DNA of 35,814 nt. It comes from Acidobacteria bacterium Ga0077522 (lineage in GTDB: Bacteria; Acidobacteriota; Vicinamibacteria; Vicinamibacterales; Vicinamibacteraceae). Positions 1 to 8,279 of the stretch are shown here, piece after piece. The notes under the pieces were generated by a model. That model was not told where the DNA came from. It made no database searches and saw nothing but the letters and a program-made list of their open reading frames with translations. Within the stretch, counting starts at the first letter, position 1, and every line of letters begins with the position of its first letter. The stretch lies in NCBI GenBank assembly GCA_001464065.1, contig LNDN01000120.1, positions 1-35,814 on the forward strand. Direction: 5' to 3'. Position numbers and translations under genes: made by a program.

Positions 1-1700
1 CGATAGAACGGCTCGAAGATGCGTGGCAGGTCCTGCTCGGGGATGCCGCGCCCGTGGTCGGAGACCGCGATGGCCACCGTGCGCGCATCGGCCTGTCGTA
101 CGCGCACGCCGACCCAGCGGTCCGCCCCGCCGTACTTGACCGCGTTCGAGATCAGGTTCTGCACGGACCGGGCCAGGGCCCCATGGTTGGCCCGCACCAG
201 GACCGCCCCGTCGGGGGGCTCGACGTCGACCGACGTCCCGGTCTCGGCCAGCAACGGACCGGAGGCCTCGATGGCCATCTGCACCACGTCCGCGGCCGCC
301 ACCGGCGACACGTCGAGCGCGCGGCCGGCCTCGAAGCCGGCAAACTCCATCACCTGCTCGACCATCTCGGTGAGGCGCCGCCCCTCGCCGGCGATCAGCT
401 GCCCGTAGCGCTTCACCTGATCGACATCGCCCACCACGCCGTCGGCCAGGTTCTCCGCGGCCGACCGGATCACGGCCAGCGGCGTGCGCAGTTCATGCGA
501 CACGCCGGCGACGAACTCCATCTGCTGCGCCGCCAGCGTGCGGGCTCGCGCGCTCGACACGAGCAGCATGCCGATGCTGGCCCCGAGCAGCAGCAGCACA
601 CTCGAGCTGACGAACAGGTTCCGTCGCCGTGCCGAGGCGACCACCGCCTCGAGCGAGCCGGCCTGGTGCGCGAAGTCCGCGCGCCACAGCGGCTGCCGTT
701 CGGGCCGCCGCTCGCCCTGCTCGCCGCGCTCGCCGCGCACCACGTTGACGGGGACATTCGCGCCGGGCGCGACCGGCGGCAGCGGGACCGTGGCGAGGGG
801 CGGCGTGCTGCCGGCCGACCCCTGCGGCGCGCGTGCGGGCTGACCGCGCCGGTCGTCGACGACCACGAAGCGGTTGAACTCGCGCATCCGGACCTCGAAG
901 AACTCCTCCGAGGCGTCGGGCTCGGCGATGGCGCACCGGGCCACGTTCGCATCCGAGCAGAACATCGACGCCTGGCTCGCGCGGTCCACGATCGACACGC
1001 GGTACTCCGAGGCACGCGCCTCGCCGAAGTGCTTCGTCAGCAAGTCCGGAAGGAACGTCTGACGGATGTACGTCGTGTCCAGCTGCACGATCGTGTAGTC
1101 CCAGGGACGACGCTCGCGCGAGAACTCGATGGCGCCACCGGCATTGATCACCGGGACGGGCGGTCGCGGGATGATCAGCGCCGGCCCTTCCGCGGCGACG
1201 GCTGGCGTGAAGGACCCCGGACCGCGATCGGGGCCCGGCCCGGGCACGTCGCGCAGTCGCGCCAGGATCGGCATCAGGTCGGCCGGCAGCGTCGCCACCG
1301 GCACCAGCGTCTCGCGGTCCCGGTCGTACCGGGAGACGTCCGCGTCCTGCGGCCCCGGCGGCCCGTCGTGCGCCACGGACACCACGAAGATCTCGCGGAC
1401 CAACTGTGGATGGGGCGCGGTCGTGAACCACCGCTGGAAATGCCCGACCGAGTCCAGGGCCGCCACGGCGGGGGCGGGGCCGCGATCGGCCTGCAGCCAG
1501 AAGTACGCCCGGGTGAGCTCGCGGTCGAACTCCTGGGTGAACTGCGTCACCTGCGTCCGCAGACTGGTCTGCATGCGGTCGCGCTCGTCCGCGCTGATCT
1601 GGCCGAGCCAGCGCCACTGCAGCGCCGCCAGCGACAGCAACAGCGCGGCCAGCACCCCGGCGAGCGCCAGCGGGCCCCACGGACGTCCTCCGGTTCGCAT
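1..1700 (-). CDS. Two-component sensor histidine kinase, 3' end cut by window edge
   Basis: Membrane sensor kinase that should autophosphorylate on histidine and pass the phosphate to an unseen partner regulator. Reading down from the ATG at 1700, a membrane segment lies at residues about 11-31, followed by a periplasmic region of about 320 residues. A second membrane segment (361-384) leads directly into the HisKA box FVAGVSHELRTPL, with His402 as phospho-acceptor. The ATPase domain shows its N box (QNLISNAVKYG) and G1 box (VSDHGRGI), and the frame is still open at FEPFYR when it meets base 1, so only the last part of the ATPase domain is missing. No SwissProt-like input domain is recognised in the periplasmic part, which has a Pro/Arg/Gly-rich stretch near residue 290. 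The start has no Shine-Dalgarno, but a TAGATT box sits six bases before it. Sure of the family, not of the signal. Confidence 0.9.
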   Translation of the reverse strand, partial: MRTGGRPWGPLALAGVLAALLLSLAALQWRWLGQISADERDRMQTSLRTQVTQFTQEFDRELTRAYFWLQADRGPAPAVAALDSVGHFQRWFTTAPHPQLVREIFVVSVAHDGPPGPQDADVSRYDRDRETLVPVATLPADLMPILARLRDVPGPGPDRGPGSFTPAVAAEGPALIIPRPPVPVINAGGAIEFSRERRPWDYTIVQLDTTYIRQTFLPDLLTKHFGEARASEYRVSIVDRASQASMFCSDANVARCAIAEPDASEEFFEVRMREFNRFVVVDDRRGQPARAPQGSAGSTPPLATVPLPPVAPGANVPVNVVRGERGEQGERRPERQPLWRADFAHQAGSLEAVVASARRRNLFVSSSVLLLLGASIGMLLVSSARARTLAAQQMEFVAGVSHELRTPLAVIRSAAENLADGVVGDVDQVKRYGQLIAGEGRRLTEMVEQVMEFAGFEAGRALDVSPVAAADVVQMAIEASGPLLAETGTSVDVEPPDGAVLVRANHGALARSVQNLISNAVKYGGADRWVGVRVRQADARTVAIAVSDHGRGIPEQDLPRIFEPFY

Positions 1701-1706
1701 GAGGGC

Positions 1707-1737
1707 AATCTAGCACCGGAAAGCACGCGCTTTCCGG
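1707..1737 (-). promoter_or_regulatory. Promoter with overlapping perfect dyad for the sensor kinase
   Basis: On the minus strand a TAGATT -10 box (1707-1712) ends six bases before the kinase ATG, which would place the transcript start at or next to the start codon. Immediately upstream, 1716-1737 is a perfect 9-bp inverted repeat: CCGGAAAGC, loop ACGC, GCTTTCCGG. It covers the spacer and the -35 position, as an operator would. It lacks a following T run, so a terminator for the OmpA gene upstream is the less likely reading. Confidence 0.5.
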
Positions 1738-1798
1738 CACGGGGGCGAGATTTTACGTTGTTAACGATCGGTCGCCGCCGGAGCGCCCGACACACGAA

Positions 1799-1831
1799 CG
1801 GGCCGGCGCACCCCGTGGGTACACCGGCCCG
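1799..1831 (-). terminator. Hairpin downstream of the OmpA-type gene
   Basis: Arms CGGGCCGG (1799-1806) and CCGGCCCG (1824-1831) can pair, with a smaller ACCC/GGGT pairing inside the loop. It lies about 75 bases past the stop of the minus-strand OmpA gene and could end its transcript. No T run follows, so this is a candidate only. Confidence 0.35.
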
Positions 1832-1904
1832 CTCTTCAAACGGTCCGCGCCGGACGGTCGCGCCACCCTGGAAGGACTGCGCCGGCCCGGACGTTCGAGA
1901 CGGC

Positions 1905-2573
1905 CTACGAGAGCATCCGCAGCACCACGCGGCGGTTCTCCGCCCGACCCTGACGGGTCTTGTTGTCGGACACCGGCTTCTCCTCGCCGTACGAGATCAC
2001 GTTGATCTTGTGCAGCGGCACCTGATGCGTCTCGTAGAGGTAGCGCTTCACCGCCTCGGCACGCTTCATCCCGAGCACTTCGTTGCTGCGCGGGTTGCCG
2101 ATGCTGTCGGTGTGCCCTTCGATCTCGAAGAACACGCCCTTCGGATCGGCCTGCAGGTCCGTGATCATCTTGTCGAGGGCCGCCTTGGCGTCGTCGGGCA
2201 GTTCGGTCTTGCCGAACTTGAAGCCGCCCTTGGCTTCGCTCAGCACGACCTCGTAGACCAGACGACGGCCGGCCTTGTCGAGGGCCTCGGCGCGGGCGCC
2301 CGCGGCGTCGGCGGCCGACCTGGCCGTGCCAGCCGCTTCCCCGGCCGCGGCGGCGCGGGCATCAGCGGCCCTGGCGGCGTCACCGGCGGCGCCGGCCTTC
2401 TGGTCGACCTCGTTGATGCGCTGCTGGTTCTTCTCGAGGTCGCCCGAGAGGGTCGTGACCTTGCCGTCGACTTCGCCGACGCGCGTGTTGACGAACTTCT
2501 TGGTGGCGCACGCGCTCGTGCCGGTCACGGCCAGGGTGCTCACGGTCAGGGCAATCAATGCTCGCTTCAACAT
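1905..2573 (-). CDS. OmpA/Pal-type peptidoglycan-binding lipoprotein
   Basis: Envelope protein of 222 residues expected to tether the outer membrane to peptidoglycan. It has an N-terminal signal with Cys after TGTSA (a weak lipobox), then a long Ala-rich coiled-coil-like region (about residues 30-105), then a C-terminal OmpA domain. The domain shows the family motifs FEIEGHTDSIG, NEVLGMKRAEAVKRYL and GRAENRRVVL. The start at 2573 was chosen over upstream in-frame codons because GAGGAGGAACGTC directly precedes it, an unusually strong ribosome site for this window. It lies 32 bases after the VWA gene on the same strand, so the two may be co-transcribed. Family certain; the lipid anchor is inferred. 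Confidence 0.9.
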   Translation of the reverse strand: MLKRALIALTVSTLAVTGTSACATKKFVNTRVGEVDGKVTTLSGDLEKNQQRINEVDQKAGAAGDAARAADARAAAAGEAAGTARSAADAAGARAEALDKAGRRLVYEVVLSEAKGGFKFGKTELPDDAKAALDKMITDLQADPKGVFFEIEGHTDSIGNPRSNEVLGMKRAEAVKRYLYETHQVPLHKINVISYGEEKPVSDNKTRQGRAENRRVVLRMLS

Positions 2574-2605
2574 GACGTTCCTCCTCGATATGTAGACACA
2601 GACGA

Positions 2606-3550
2606 TCAATTGCCGTTGGTCGACGGCTGGGCAAAATACCCGGAGCGCGCCCGGACCTGCAGGTCCGGATTGCGCGTGCGCACGGCCACCTGATGCCAGC
2701 CCGCGCGTGTGGACGACTCGAACGCCAGCTGGTACTGATGGCGCAGGTCGATGACGAGACCGCGCGCGATCACGCTGGTCTCAGCGGGAGTCGACGCGAT
2801 CAACATGTCCCCGCCGGTCCAGTAGGCGAGGTTGGCGAGCCGGGTCGTGATCGGCTCCCCGTTCGTGCGCAGCAGCGACCCGCCGTGCTGCGGATTGTTC
2901 GACGGCGACATCACCACCACGACGTAGACGGGGACGTCGATCGCGCTGGCCATGCCGGACACGTCCTCGACCGTCTTGCTGCTCGCGGTGTCGAGGCCAT
3001 CGGTGACCACGATGACGGCGCGTCGGGGCGTCGGCCGGGTCTCGAGCCGCGCCGCCGTCTCGGCAATCGCGTCGTAGAGCGCCGTGGTGCCGTACGCCGA
3101 CAGCCGGGGCAGGGCATCGGCCACCTGCCTCGCGTCGGTCGTGAAGGGCTGGACCTCCCGCAGCTGCTTGTCGAAGGCAAACAGCGCCACTTCGTCCTTG
3201 CCGGCATCGAACCAGGCCAGCAGGTGACGAATGACCTCGCGGGCGGCGTCGAGGTTGTTGGACAGCGTCATGCTGCCGCTCTGGTCCACGAGCACGCCGA
3301 AGGACACCGGGCCCTGGTCCGAGACGTCGAAGTCGACGATCGGACGATGCGCGCCGTTCTCGAGAATCTGGAAGTCGTTGCGCGTCAGGTTCCGCACCGG
3401 CTTGCCGCGCCGGTCCTTCACCACGGCATTCACGGAAACGAGGCTGACGCTGCTGCGGAACGTGGGGACGGGCTCCTGGCCGCGCACCGAGGCCGCCACG
3501 AGTGTGGAGGCGAGGACGCTCACGAGGCCGGTCACCAGCAGATTCCGCAT
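2606..3550 (-). CDS. Secreted VWA-domain protein (acidobacterial VWFA-related family)
   Basis: Exported protein of 314 residues with a von Willebrand A domain. A signal peptide (residues 1 to about 24, cleavage near VRGQ) is followed by a short beta segment containing VRNLTRNDFQILENG. The A domain has the metal-binding MIDAS signature DQSGSM and the later T and D loops (YGTTALYDAI, VVTDGLDTAS). The segment before the A domain matches my memory of the VWFA-related family abundant in Acidobacteria. Start at 3550 is chosen for AAGGGAACCGTC upstream and for the signal peptide it opens; a longer upstream frame would bury the signal. Ligand and role are unknown. It probably shares a transcript with the OmpA-type gene after it. 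Confidence 0.88.
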   Translation of the reverse strand: MRNLLVTGLVSVLASTLVAASVRGQEPVPTFRSSVSLVSVNAVVKDRRGKPVRNLTRNDFQILENGAHRPIVDFDVSDQGPVSFGVLVDQSGSMTLSNNLDAAREVIRHLLAWFDAGKDEVALFAFDKQLREVQPFTTDARQVADALPRLSAYGTTALYDAIAETAARLETRPTPRRAVIVVTDGLDTASSKTVEDVSGMASAIDVPVYVVVVMSPSNNPQHGGSLLRTNGEPITTRLANLAYWTGGDMLIASTPAETSVIARGLVIDLRHQYQLAFESSTRAGWHQVAVRTRNPDLQVRARSGYFAQPSTNGN

Positions 3551-3842
3551 GACGGTTCCCTTCACATCAAGATGTTTGCCAGCGTCGATCGCCGCCAAAT
3601 GGCCCTTGATCGGGACAGATTTGCCCCAAGCCACGGCGAGATCGTGTAAGAACGTCACCTGGCCATGTAATTGTTACGCTTCGTGGACGGTTGCCTGCCC
3701 GATACGTGACGACTCGCGCGGAGAGCGCCCGTTCCAGCTCGACTGGCCCACACACCTCGACCGCTCTGCCGGCCGCAACGCGGACCGGTCCGCCACGTTT
3801 GTCGTCGTCACGCGCCGGAACCTGTAGGGCTACAATCCGGCC
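3551..3842. other. Divergent intergenic region, little structure
   Basis: This 292-base gap separates the minus-strand VWA gene from the plus-strand aminotransferase. Apart from the aminotransferase promoter at its right end I see no gene, repeat or clear -10/-35 pair. An A+T-richer patch near 3665-3680 (GTAATTGTTACG) may hold the VWA promoter, but no convincing box was found. Confidence 0.4.
3823..3842 (+). promoter_or_regulatory. Leaderless-type promoter of the aminotransferase
   Basis: A consensus-like -10 box TACAAT (3831-3836) is followed by only six bases (CCGGCC) before the ATG at 3843, so transcription would begin at the start codon. There is no Shine-Dalgarno. A short dyad TGTAG, GG, CTACA (3823-3834) overlaps the -10 box and could be a repressor site. 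The -35 region is weak. Confidence 0.55.
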
Positions 3843-5060
3843 ATGGCGCTCACGAGTACGCCGCTGCCCGTTGCCGACCGTGTGAACGGCTTCAGCTATG
3901 CGATCCGCAACATCGTCGTGGAGGCCCGGAAGGTCGAAGCGGCCGGCCGCAAGGTGGCCTACCTGAACATCGGCGACCCGATCCCGTTCGGGTTCGTCAC
4001 GCCGCCGCACCTCGTCGAGGCGATCGCGCAGGCGATGCGGGAGGGCCACAACGGCTATACCCCGTCCCCCGGCATCCTGGAGGCGCGGACGGCGGTGGCC
4101 GAGGACTTCGCCAGCCGGGGCCTCGACGTCGATCCCGACCGCGTGTTCCTCACCTCGGGCACGTCGGAGGGCATCGAGCTGACCCTGACGGCCCTGCTCA
4201 ACGCCGGCGACGAGGTCCTCGTGCCGACGCCGACCTATCCCCTGTACACGGCGGTCATCGCCAAGCTGGGGGCGGTCGAGTGCTACTACCGGACGGATCC
4301 GTCCCGCGGCTGGTTGCCCGATCTCGACCACCTGGCCACCCTGGTCACGCCACGGACCCGCGCCCTCGTGGTGATCGATCCGAACAACCCGACCGGCGCG
4401 GTCTATCCGGCCGACGTCCGACGGGCGCTGGTCGAGTTCTCGGAGCGCCACGGGCTGCTCCTGATCGCCGACGAGGTCTACGCCGACCTGGCCTACGACG
4501 GCCCGGTCGAGCCGCTCGGCCTGATCAATCCCGACGCCGCGATCATTTCGTACTCGTCGCTGTCGAAGGCCTACCTCGCGCCGGGCTGGCGCGCAGGCTG
4601 GATGGCGGTGGGCCGCACTCCGCGCCTCGATGGCCTCCTCGGTGGCCTGCGCAAGCTCGCCGATGGCCGGCTGTGCAGCCCCGGGCCGATGCAGTACGCC
4701 ATCACGGCGGCCCTCCGGGGCGACCGGTCGTTCCAGACTGCCCTGCGCGATCAGCTCCGCGAGCGGGCCGAGATCACCGCGACGCGCCTGAACGCCATCC
4801 CCGGCATGCGCTGCGTGCCGGCCCAGGGCGCGTTCTACGCCATGCCGCAGGTCGACCTGCCGTCCGGCAAGACGGACGTCGACTACGTCCTCGGGTTGTT
4901 GCGCGCCACCGGCGTGCTGACCGTCTTCGGATCCGGCTTCGGCACCGATCCGGCCATGGGCGCCTTCCGCGTGGTCTTCCTGGCGCCGCCGGCCGAACTG
5001 CACCGCATCTACGACCTCGTCGCCGAGTACACGGGCGAGTTCCTCGCCGGCAGGGGGTAG
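3843..5060 (+). CDS. alaA: PLP-dependent aminotransferase class I/II, AlaA-like
   Basis: Cytoplasmic fold-type I PLP enzyme of 405 residues, expected to make or use alanine (pyruvate/glutamate transamination) by likeness to AlaA. Seen in order: the N-terminal substrate loop LNIGDPIPFGF, the GYTPSPG segment, the phosphate-site TSGTSEGIEL, the Asn motif DPNNPTGAV, the Asp-Tyr pair in ADEVYADLAYDG, and the Schiff-base lysine Lys242 in SLSKAYLAPGWRAGW. Length is normal for the family. It starts six bases after a -10 box. The next gene follows after a GGAGGAC repeat tract. The subfamily assignment rests on motif resemblance, so the exact amino donor is inferred. Confidence 0.85.
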   Translation: MALTSTPLPVADRVNGFSYAIRNIVVEARKVEAAGRKVAYLNIGDPIPFGFVTPPHLVEAIAQAMREGHNGYTPSPGILEARTAVAEDFASRGLDVDPDRVFLTSGTSEGIELTLTALLNAGDEVLVPTPTYPLYTAVIAKLGAVECYYRTDPSRGWLPDLDHLATLVTPRTRALVVIDPNNPTGAVYPADVRRALVEFSERHGLLLIADEVYADLAYDGPVEPLGLINPDAAIISYSSLSKAYLAPGWRAGWMAVGRTPRLDGLLGGLRKLADGRLCSPGPMQYAITAALRGDRSFQTALRDQLRERAEITATRLNAIPGMRCVPAQGAFYAMPQVDLPSGKTDVDYVLGLLRATGVLTVFGSGFGTDPAMGAFRVVFLAPPAELHRIYDLVAEYTGEFLAGRG

Positions 5061-5072
5061 GGTCCCCCGTGA

Positions 5073-5121
5073 GGAGGACGGAGGACAGAGGAGGGAGGAC
5101 GGAGGTAGGGCAGAGGGAGGA
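5073..5121 (+). repeat. Degenerate 7-bp tandem repeat, GGAGGAC type
   Basis: Seven consecutive heptamers: GGAGGAC, GGAGGAC, AGAGGAG, GGAGGAC, GGAGGTA, GGGCAGA, GGGAGGA. The strand is purely purine-rich and has several Shine-Dalgarno-like cores. It lies between the stop of the aminotransferase and the start of the membrane-protein gene. It is in frame with that gene from an alternative GTG at 5069. Confidence 0.75.
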
Positions 5122-5146
5122 AAGATCGAAGGGCAAAGGGTTCCGC

Positions 5147-7120
5147 GTGTCGGGCCCCGCCGCCGCCGCGGTCTACACCCTGCTCGCGATCGCCTGGACC
5201 TGGCCGCTCTCCGCCGGTCTCACCACCGACCTGCCCTGGGATCTCGGCGACTCGCTCCTCAACTGCTGGATCCTTGCCTGGCACTTCCATCAGGCCGGTC
5301 GGGTCCTGCATGGCGACCTCGGGGCCTTCGCCGACTGGTGGCATCCCAACATCTTCCATCCGGCGCCGTACGGTCTCGGGCAGTCGGAACTCCTCGTCGC
5401 CCAGGCCCTGCAGGGGGCCCCCGTCTACGCCGCGACGGGCAACATCCTGCTGACCTACAACCTGCTGTTCCTGTCCTCCTTCGTGGTGTCGGCGCTGGGC
5501 GCCTTCCTGCTGGTGCGCAGCCTCACCCGCAACGGGACGGCCGGGTTCGTGGCCGGACTCCTCTACGGCTTCGCCCTGTATCGCGTCAATCAGGGGCCGC
5601 ACCTGCAGGTGCTGTCCTCGCAGTGGTTCCCGTTCGTCCTCTGGGGCCTGCATGCCTGGTGGCAGGACGGACGGCTGCGCCACGCCTGGCTCGCCGGGGG
5701 CGCCCTTGCCCTGCAGAACCTCTCGAACGGCTACTTCCTCATCTACGCCGCCCTCTGGCTGCCGCCCTACGTCCTCGCCCAGATCGCCCTGCGCGGCCGG
5801 CTGCGTGACCGTCGCGCCTGGCTCGGGCCGGTCATCGCCGCCGCCATCGGCATCGTCATCACGGCGCCCTTCCTCGTGCCGTATCTGCAGCTGCGCCGCC
5901 TGGGCCAGCCGGCGCGGCCCATGGCGGCCGTGGTGCAGTACAGCGCCGACACCTGGGCCTGGCTGACCGCCAACGACCAGCTGCGGCTGTGGGGCAGTCA
6001 TCTGCAGACCTTCGTGCGTCCCGAGGGGGACCTGTTCCCGGGCCTGATCCCGCTGCTGCTCGCGCTGGTCGCCGTGGGGTTCGCCTGGGCGGAGCGCTGG
6101 CCTGGCGGTCAGCCGACGCGACCCGGGGTCCGGTCCTGGCTCGCGACGATCCTGGCGCTTGCCGCCATCGGCCACGTCGTGGCCATCGGGCTCGCGCTGT
6201 TCGCGGGCCTCCAGCGCCTGCACCTCGGGCCCCTGACCCTCAGCATCACCGATGGGAGGCGCCTGCTGACCGGGCTCGCGATCGCCCTGGTGGGCCTGCT
6301 GGCCACCTCGCCGCGCGCACGCCGCCTGCTGCGCGACGACCCCCAGCGGCCCGTCGTGCTGTGGGTGGGGCTCGCCGCGGTCACGGTGTGGCTCTCGTTC
6401 GGCCCCGTGGTGCACATCGGCGGGCGCACCGCCCGTACCTGGCCGTCGCTGTACGCGGTGATCTACGACCTCGTGCCCGGCGGCGACGCCCTGCGTGTGC
6501 CACCCCGCATCGCCATGGTCACGGCGCTCGCCCTGAGTGTGCTCGGCGGGTTGGCCGCCGCGTCGCTGCTGCGCCGACGCCAGGGCACGCTCGTCACCGG
6601 CGTGCTCGCCGTGGCATTCGTCGCAGAGAGCTGGCCGGCGCCGGTCCCGGTCAACCTGCGCATCGACCCGGCGCCCCTCCGCCCACTCACCGAGCCGCTG
6701 CCTCCCCGACCCGCCGATCATCCGCTGGCCAGGGCCCTGGCCGCCTTGCCACCCGAGGCCGTCATCCTCGACCTGCCGCTCGGCGCGCTGCCCTACGAGG
6801 TGTGGTGGCAGTACCTGTCGATCGGGCATTGGCGCGCGCGCCTCAACGGCTTCAGCGGCGATGCGCCGCCGGCGTTCCTCGCCCTCGTCCAGCGTCTCGC
6901 GCCCTTTCCGGACGCCCTCGCGGCCGGCACCCTCGATGAGGCCGAACAGGCAGCGGTGCTGGCGACAATCCGTGCGCACGGCGCGACGCACGTCCTCGTG
7001 CATGCGGGCGCGTGGCCCTCGCCCGCACCCGCGGCGGCACTGCGCACGTGGCTCCAGCGAGCCGGGGCCTCGCCCCTCTCGACGGTCGGCGCCACCGAGA
7101 TCTGGCGTCTTCCGCCTTGA
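5147..7120 (+). CDS. Polytopic membrane protein, GT-C glycosyltransferase-like (putative)
   Basis: Integral membrane protein of 657 residues with about 11-12 hydrophobic segments and a C-terminal soluble part. Features: an acidic first loop (DLPWDLGDSLLNCW), then HPNIFHPAPYGLGQSELL, repeated membrane segments to about residue 500, and a C-terminal segment with VILDLPLGALPYE and LNGFSG. An acidic residue in the first extracytoplasmic loop is what GT-C lipid-sugar transferases have; that assignment is inference. A paralogue lies at 25066-26733 with the same landmarks in the same order. Start: GTG 5147 is chosen for AAAGGG upstream; GTG 5069 is in frame and would add 26 residues encoded by the heptamer tract. 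The stop codon overlaps the -35 box of the next gene. Confidence 0.75.
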   Translation: MSGPAAAAVYTLLAIAWTWPLSAGLTTDLPWDLGDSLLNCWILAWHFHQAGRVLHGDLGAFADWWHPNIFHPAPYGLGQSELLVAQALQGAPVYAATGNILLTYNLLFLSSFVVSALGAFLLVRSLTRNGTAGFVAGLLYGFALYRVNQGPHLQVLSSQWFPFVLWGLHAWWQDGRLRHAWLAGGALALQNLSNGYFLIYAALWLPPYVLAQIALRGRLRDRRAWLGPVIAAAIGIVITAPFLVPYLQLRRLGQPARPMAAVVQYSADTWAWLTANDQLRLWGSHLQTFVRPEGDLFPGLIPLLLALVAVGFAWAERWPGGQPTRPGVRSWLATILALAAIGHVVAIGLALFAGLQRLHLGPLTLSITDGRRLLTGLAIALVGLLATSPRARRLLRDDPQRPVVLWVGLAAVTVWLSFGPVVHIGGRTARTWPSLYAVIYDLVPGGDALRVPPRIAMVTALALSVLGGLAAASLLRRRQGTLVTGVLAVAFVAESWPAPVPVNLRIDPAPLRPLTEPLPPRPADHPLARALAALPPEAVILDLPLGALPYEVWWQYLSIGHWRARLNGFSGDAPPAFLALVQRLAPFPDALAAGTLDEAEQAAVLATIRAHGATHVLVHAGAWPSPAPAAALRTWLQRAGASPLSTVGATEIWRLPP

Positions 7121-7151
7121 GTGAACGGCAGCAGACGTTTATGCTCCCGCC
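7117..7151 (+). promoter_or_regulatory. Leaderless promoter of the PAS kinase operon
   Basis: The best promoter in the window: -35 TTGAGT (7117-7122), a 17-base spacer, -10 TATGCT (7140-7145), six bases, then ATG at 7152. The -35 box contains the TGA stop codon of the upstream gene. There is no Shine-Dalgarno before the ATG, so the mRNA is predicted to be leaderless. Confidence 0.7.
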
Positions 7152-8279
7152 ATGCTGCCGCCAGGGCACGGCCCGGATGTCAGGCCGGATGCCACGCACA
7201 TCGCCGCGATCGTCGAGTCCGCCATGGACGCGATCATCACCATCGATCACGATCAACGCGTCGTGCTGTTCAATCCCGCGGCCGAACGCATGTTCGGGGT
7301 CCCGGCGGCCGATGCCCTCGGACACACGCTGGACCGCTTCCTGCCCGATCGCTTCCGGGCGTCGCACCATCAGCACGTCACGGCCTTTGCCGAGACCAAC
7401 GTCACGCGCCGGACCATGGGGGCCCTGCGGACGCTGATGGCCCTGCGCGCCGATGGCACCGAGTTTCCGATCGAAGCCTCCATCTCGCAGGTGCGGGCGC
7501 CGGAGGGACGTACGCTGACGGTCATCCTCCGTGACGTCTCCGAGCGCGTCCGGGCCGACGTGCTGGTCGCGGAGTACACCAGAGAACTCGAACACTCGCG
7601 CAGCGAGCTCCGAGCGCTCTCGGCCAAGCTGCAGGAAACCCGCGAGACCGAGCGCGCCAGCATCGCCCGCGAAGTCCACGACCGGCTCGGGCAGTCCCTG
7701 ACCGCGCTGAGCCTCGGCCTCGACCGGCTCTACCAGGACCTCGACCGGCCGGGGCCGGCCACCCTCGCGGTCGCCCGCAAGGAGTGCCAGTCGCTGGCGG
7801 CCCTGGTGCAGGACGCCATCAAGGGGTCGCGCCGCCTGGCGTCTGAACTGCACCCCGCCGTGCTGGATCACCTCGGCCTCGCCGCCGCCGTCGAGTGGCA
7901 GGTGCAGGAGTTCGGCGCCCGTTCCGGTCTGGTCTGCCACGTCGATGTCGACAGCGGGCTGGCGATCCCCCGCGAAGTCGAACTTCCGTTGTTCCGCGTC
8001 CTTCAGGAGGCACTGACCAACATCGCGCGTCACGCCGAGGCCCGTACCGCCATCGTCTCGCTGCAGTTGGACGACGACACCCTCGCGCTGGTGGTGGAAG
8101 ACGATGGCCGGGGGGTGGTGGAGACGAGTGCTCGACCGGTCGGCCTGGGGCTGCTCGGCATGCGGGAGCGCCTCGTCGACTTCGGAGGCCGGGTCACGCT
8201 CTCGGACCGCCCCGCCGTCAAGGGCGCGCGCCTCGACGTGCGCGTGCCCTGGCCCGTCACCCGCCGGGAGGCGCGATGA
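7152..8279 (+). CDS. PAS-domain sensor histidine kinase, NarX/DegS type
   Basis: Soluble kinase of 375 residues, with no membrane segments. A PAS domain spans residues about 13-130 (motif AAERMFGVPAADALG) and ends with a PAS-type VILRDVSER tail. A short coiled coil leads to a HisKA_3 dimerisation box (IAREVHDRLGQSLTALSLG, His176 as phospho-site). The HATPase follows, with EALTNIARHAEA and VVEDDGRGV. This arrangement pairs with NarL/FixJ regulators, and such a regulator follows with a 4-base ATGA overlap, so the two form one operon and one signalling pair. The input is unknown: the PAS domain shows no recognisable heme or flavin ligand to me. ATG 7152 is supported by the promoter six bases upstream. 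Confidence 0.92.
   Translation: MLPPGHGPDVRPDATHIAAIVESAMDAIITIDHDQRVVLFNPAAERMFGVPAADALGHTLDRFLPDRFRASHHQHVTAFAETNVTRRTMGALRTLMALRADGTEFPIEASISQVRAPEGRTLTVILRDVSERVRADVLVAEYTRELEHSRSELRALSAKLQETRETERASIAREVHDRLGQSLTALSLGLDRLYQDLDRPGPATLAVARKECQSLAALVQDAIKGSRRLASELHPAVLDHLGLAAAVEWQVQEFGARSGLVCHVDVDSGLAIPREVELPLFRVLQEALTNIARHAEARTAIVSLQLDDDTLALVVEDDGRGVVETSARPVGLGLLGMRERLVDFGGRVTLSDRPAVKGARLDVRVPWPVTRREAR

Noticed and set aside
54-2693. 879-codon plus-strand frame at the left end
   Set aside because: Antisense to the sensor kinase and OmpA-type genes, which have recognisable motifs; no domain in this frame.
5009-7003. 664-codon minus-strand frame
   Set aside because: Antisense shadow of the polytopic membrane protein, Gln/Gly/Arg-rich, no domain.
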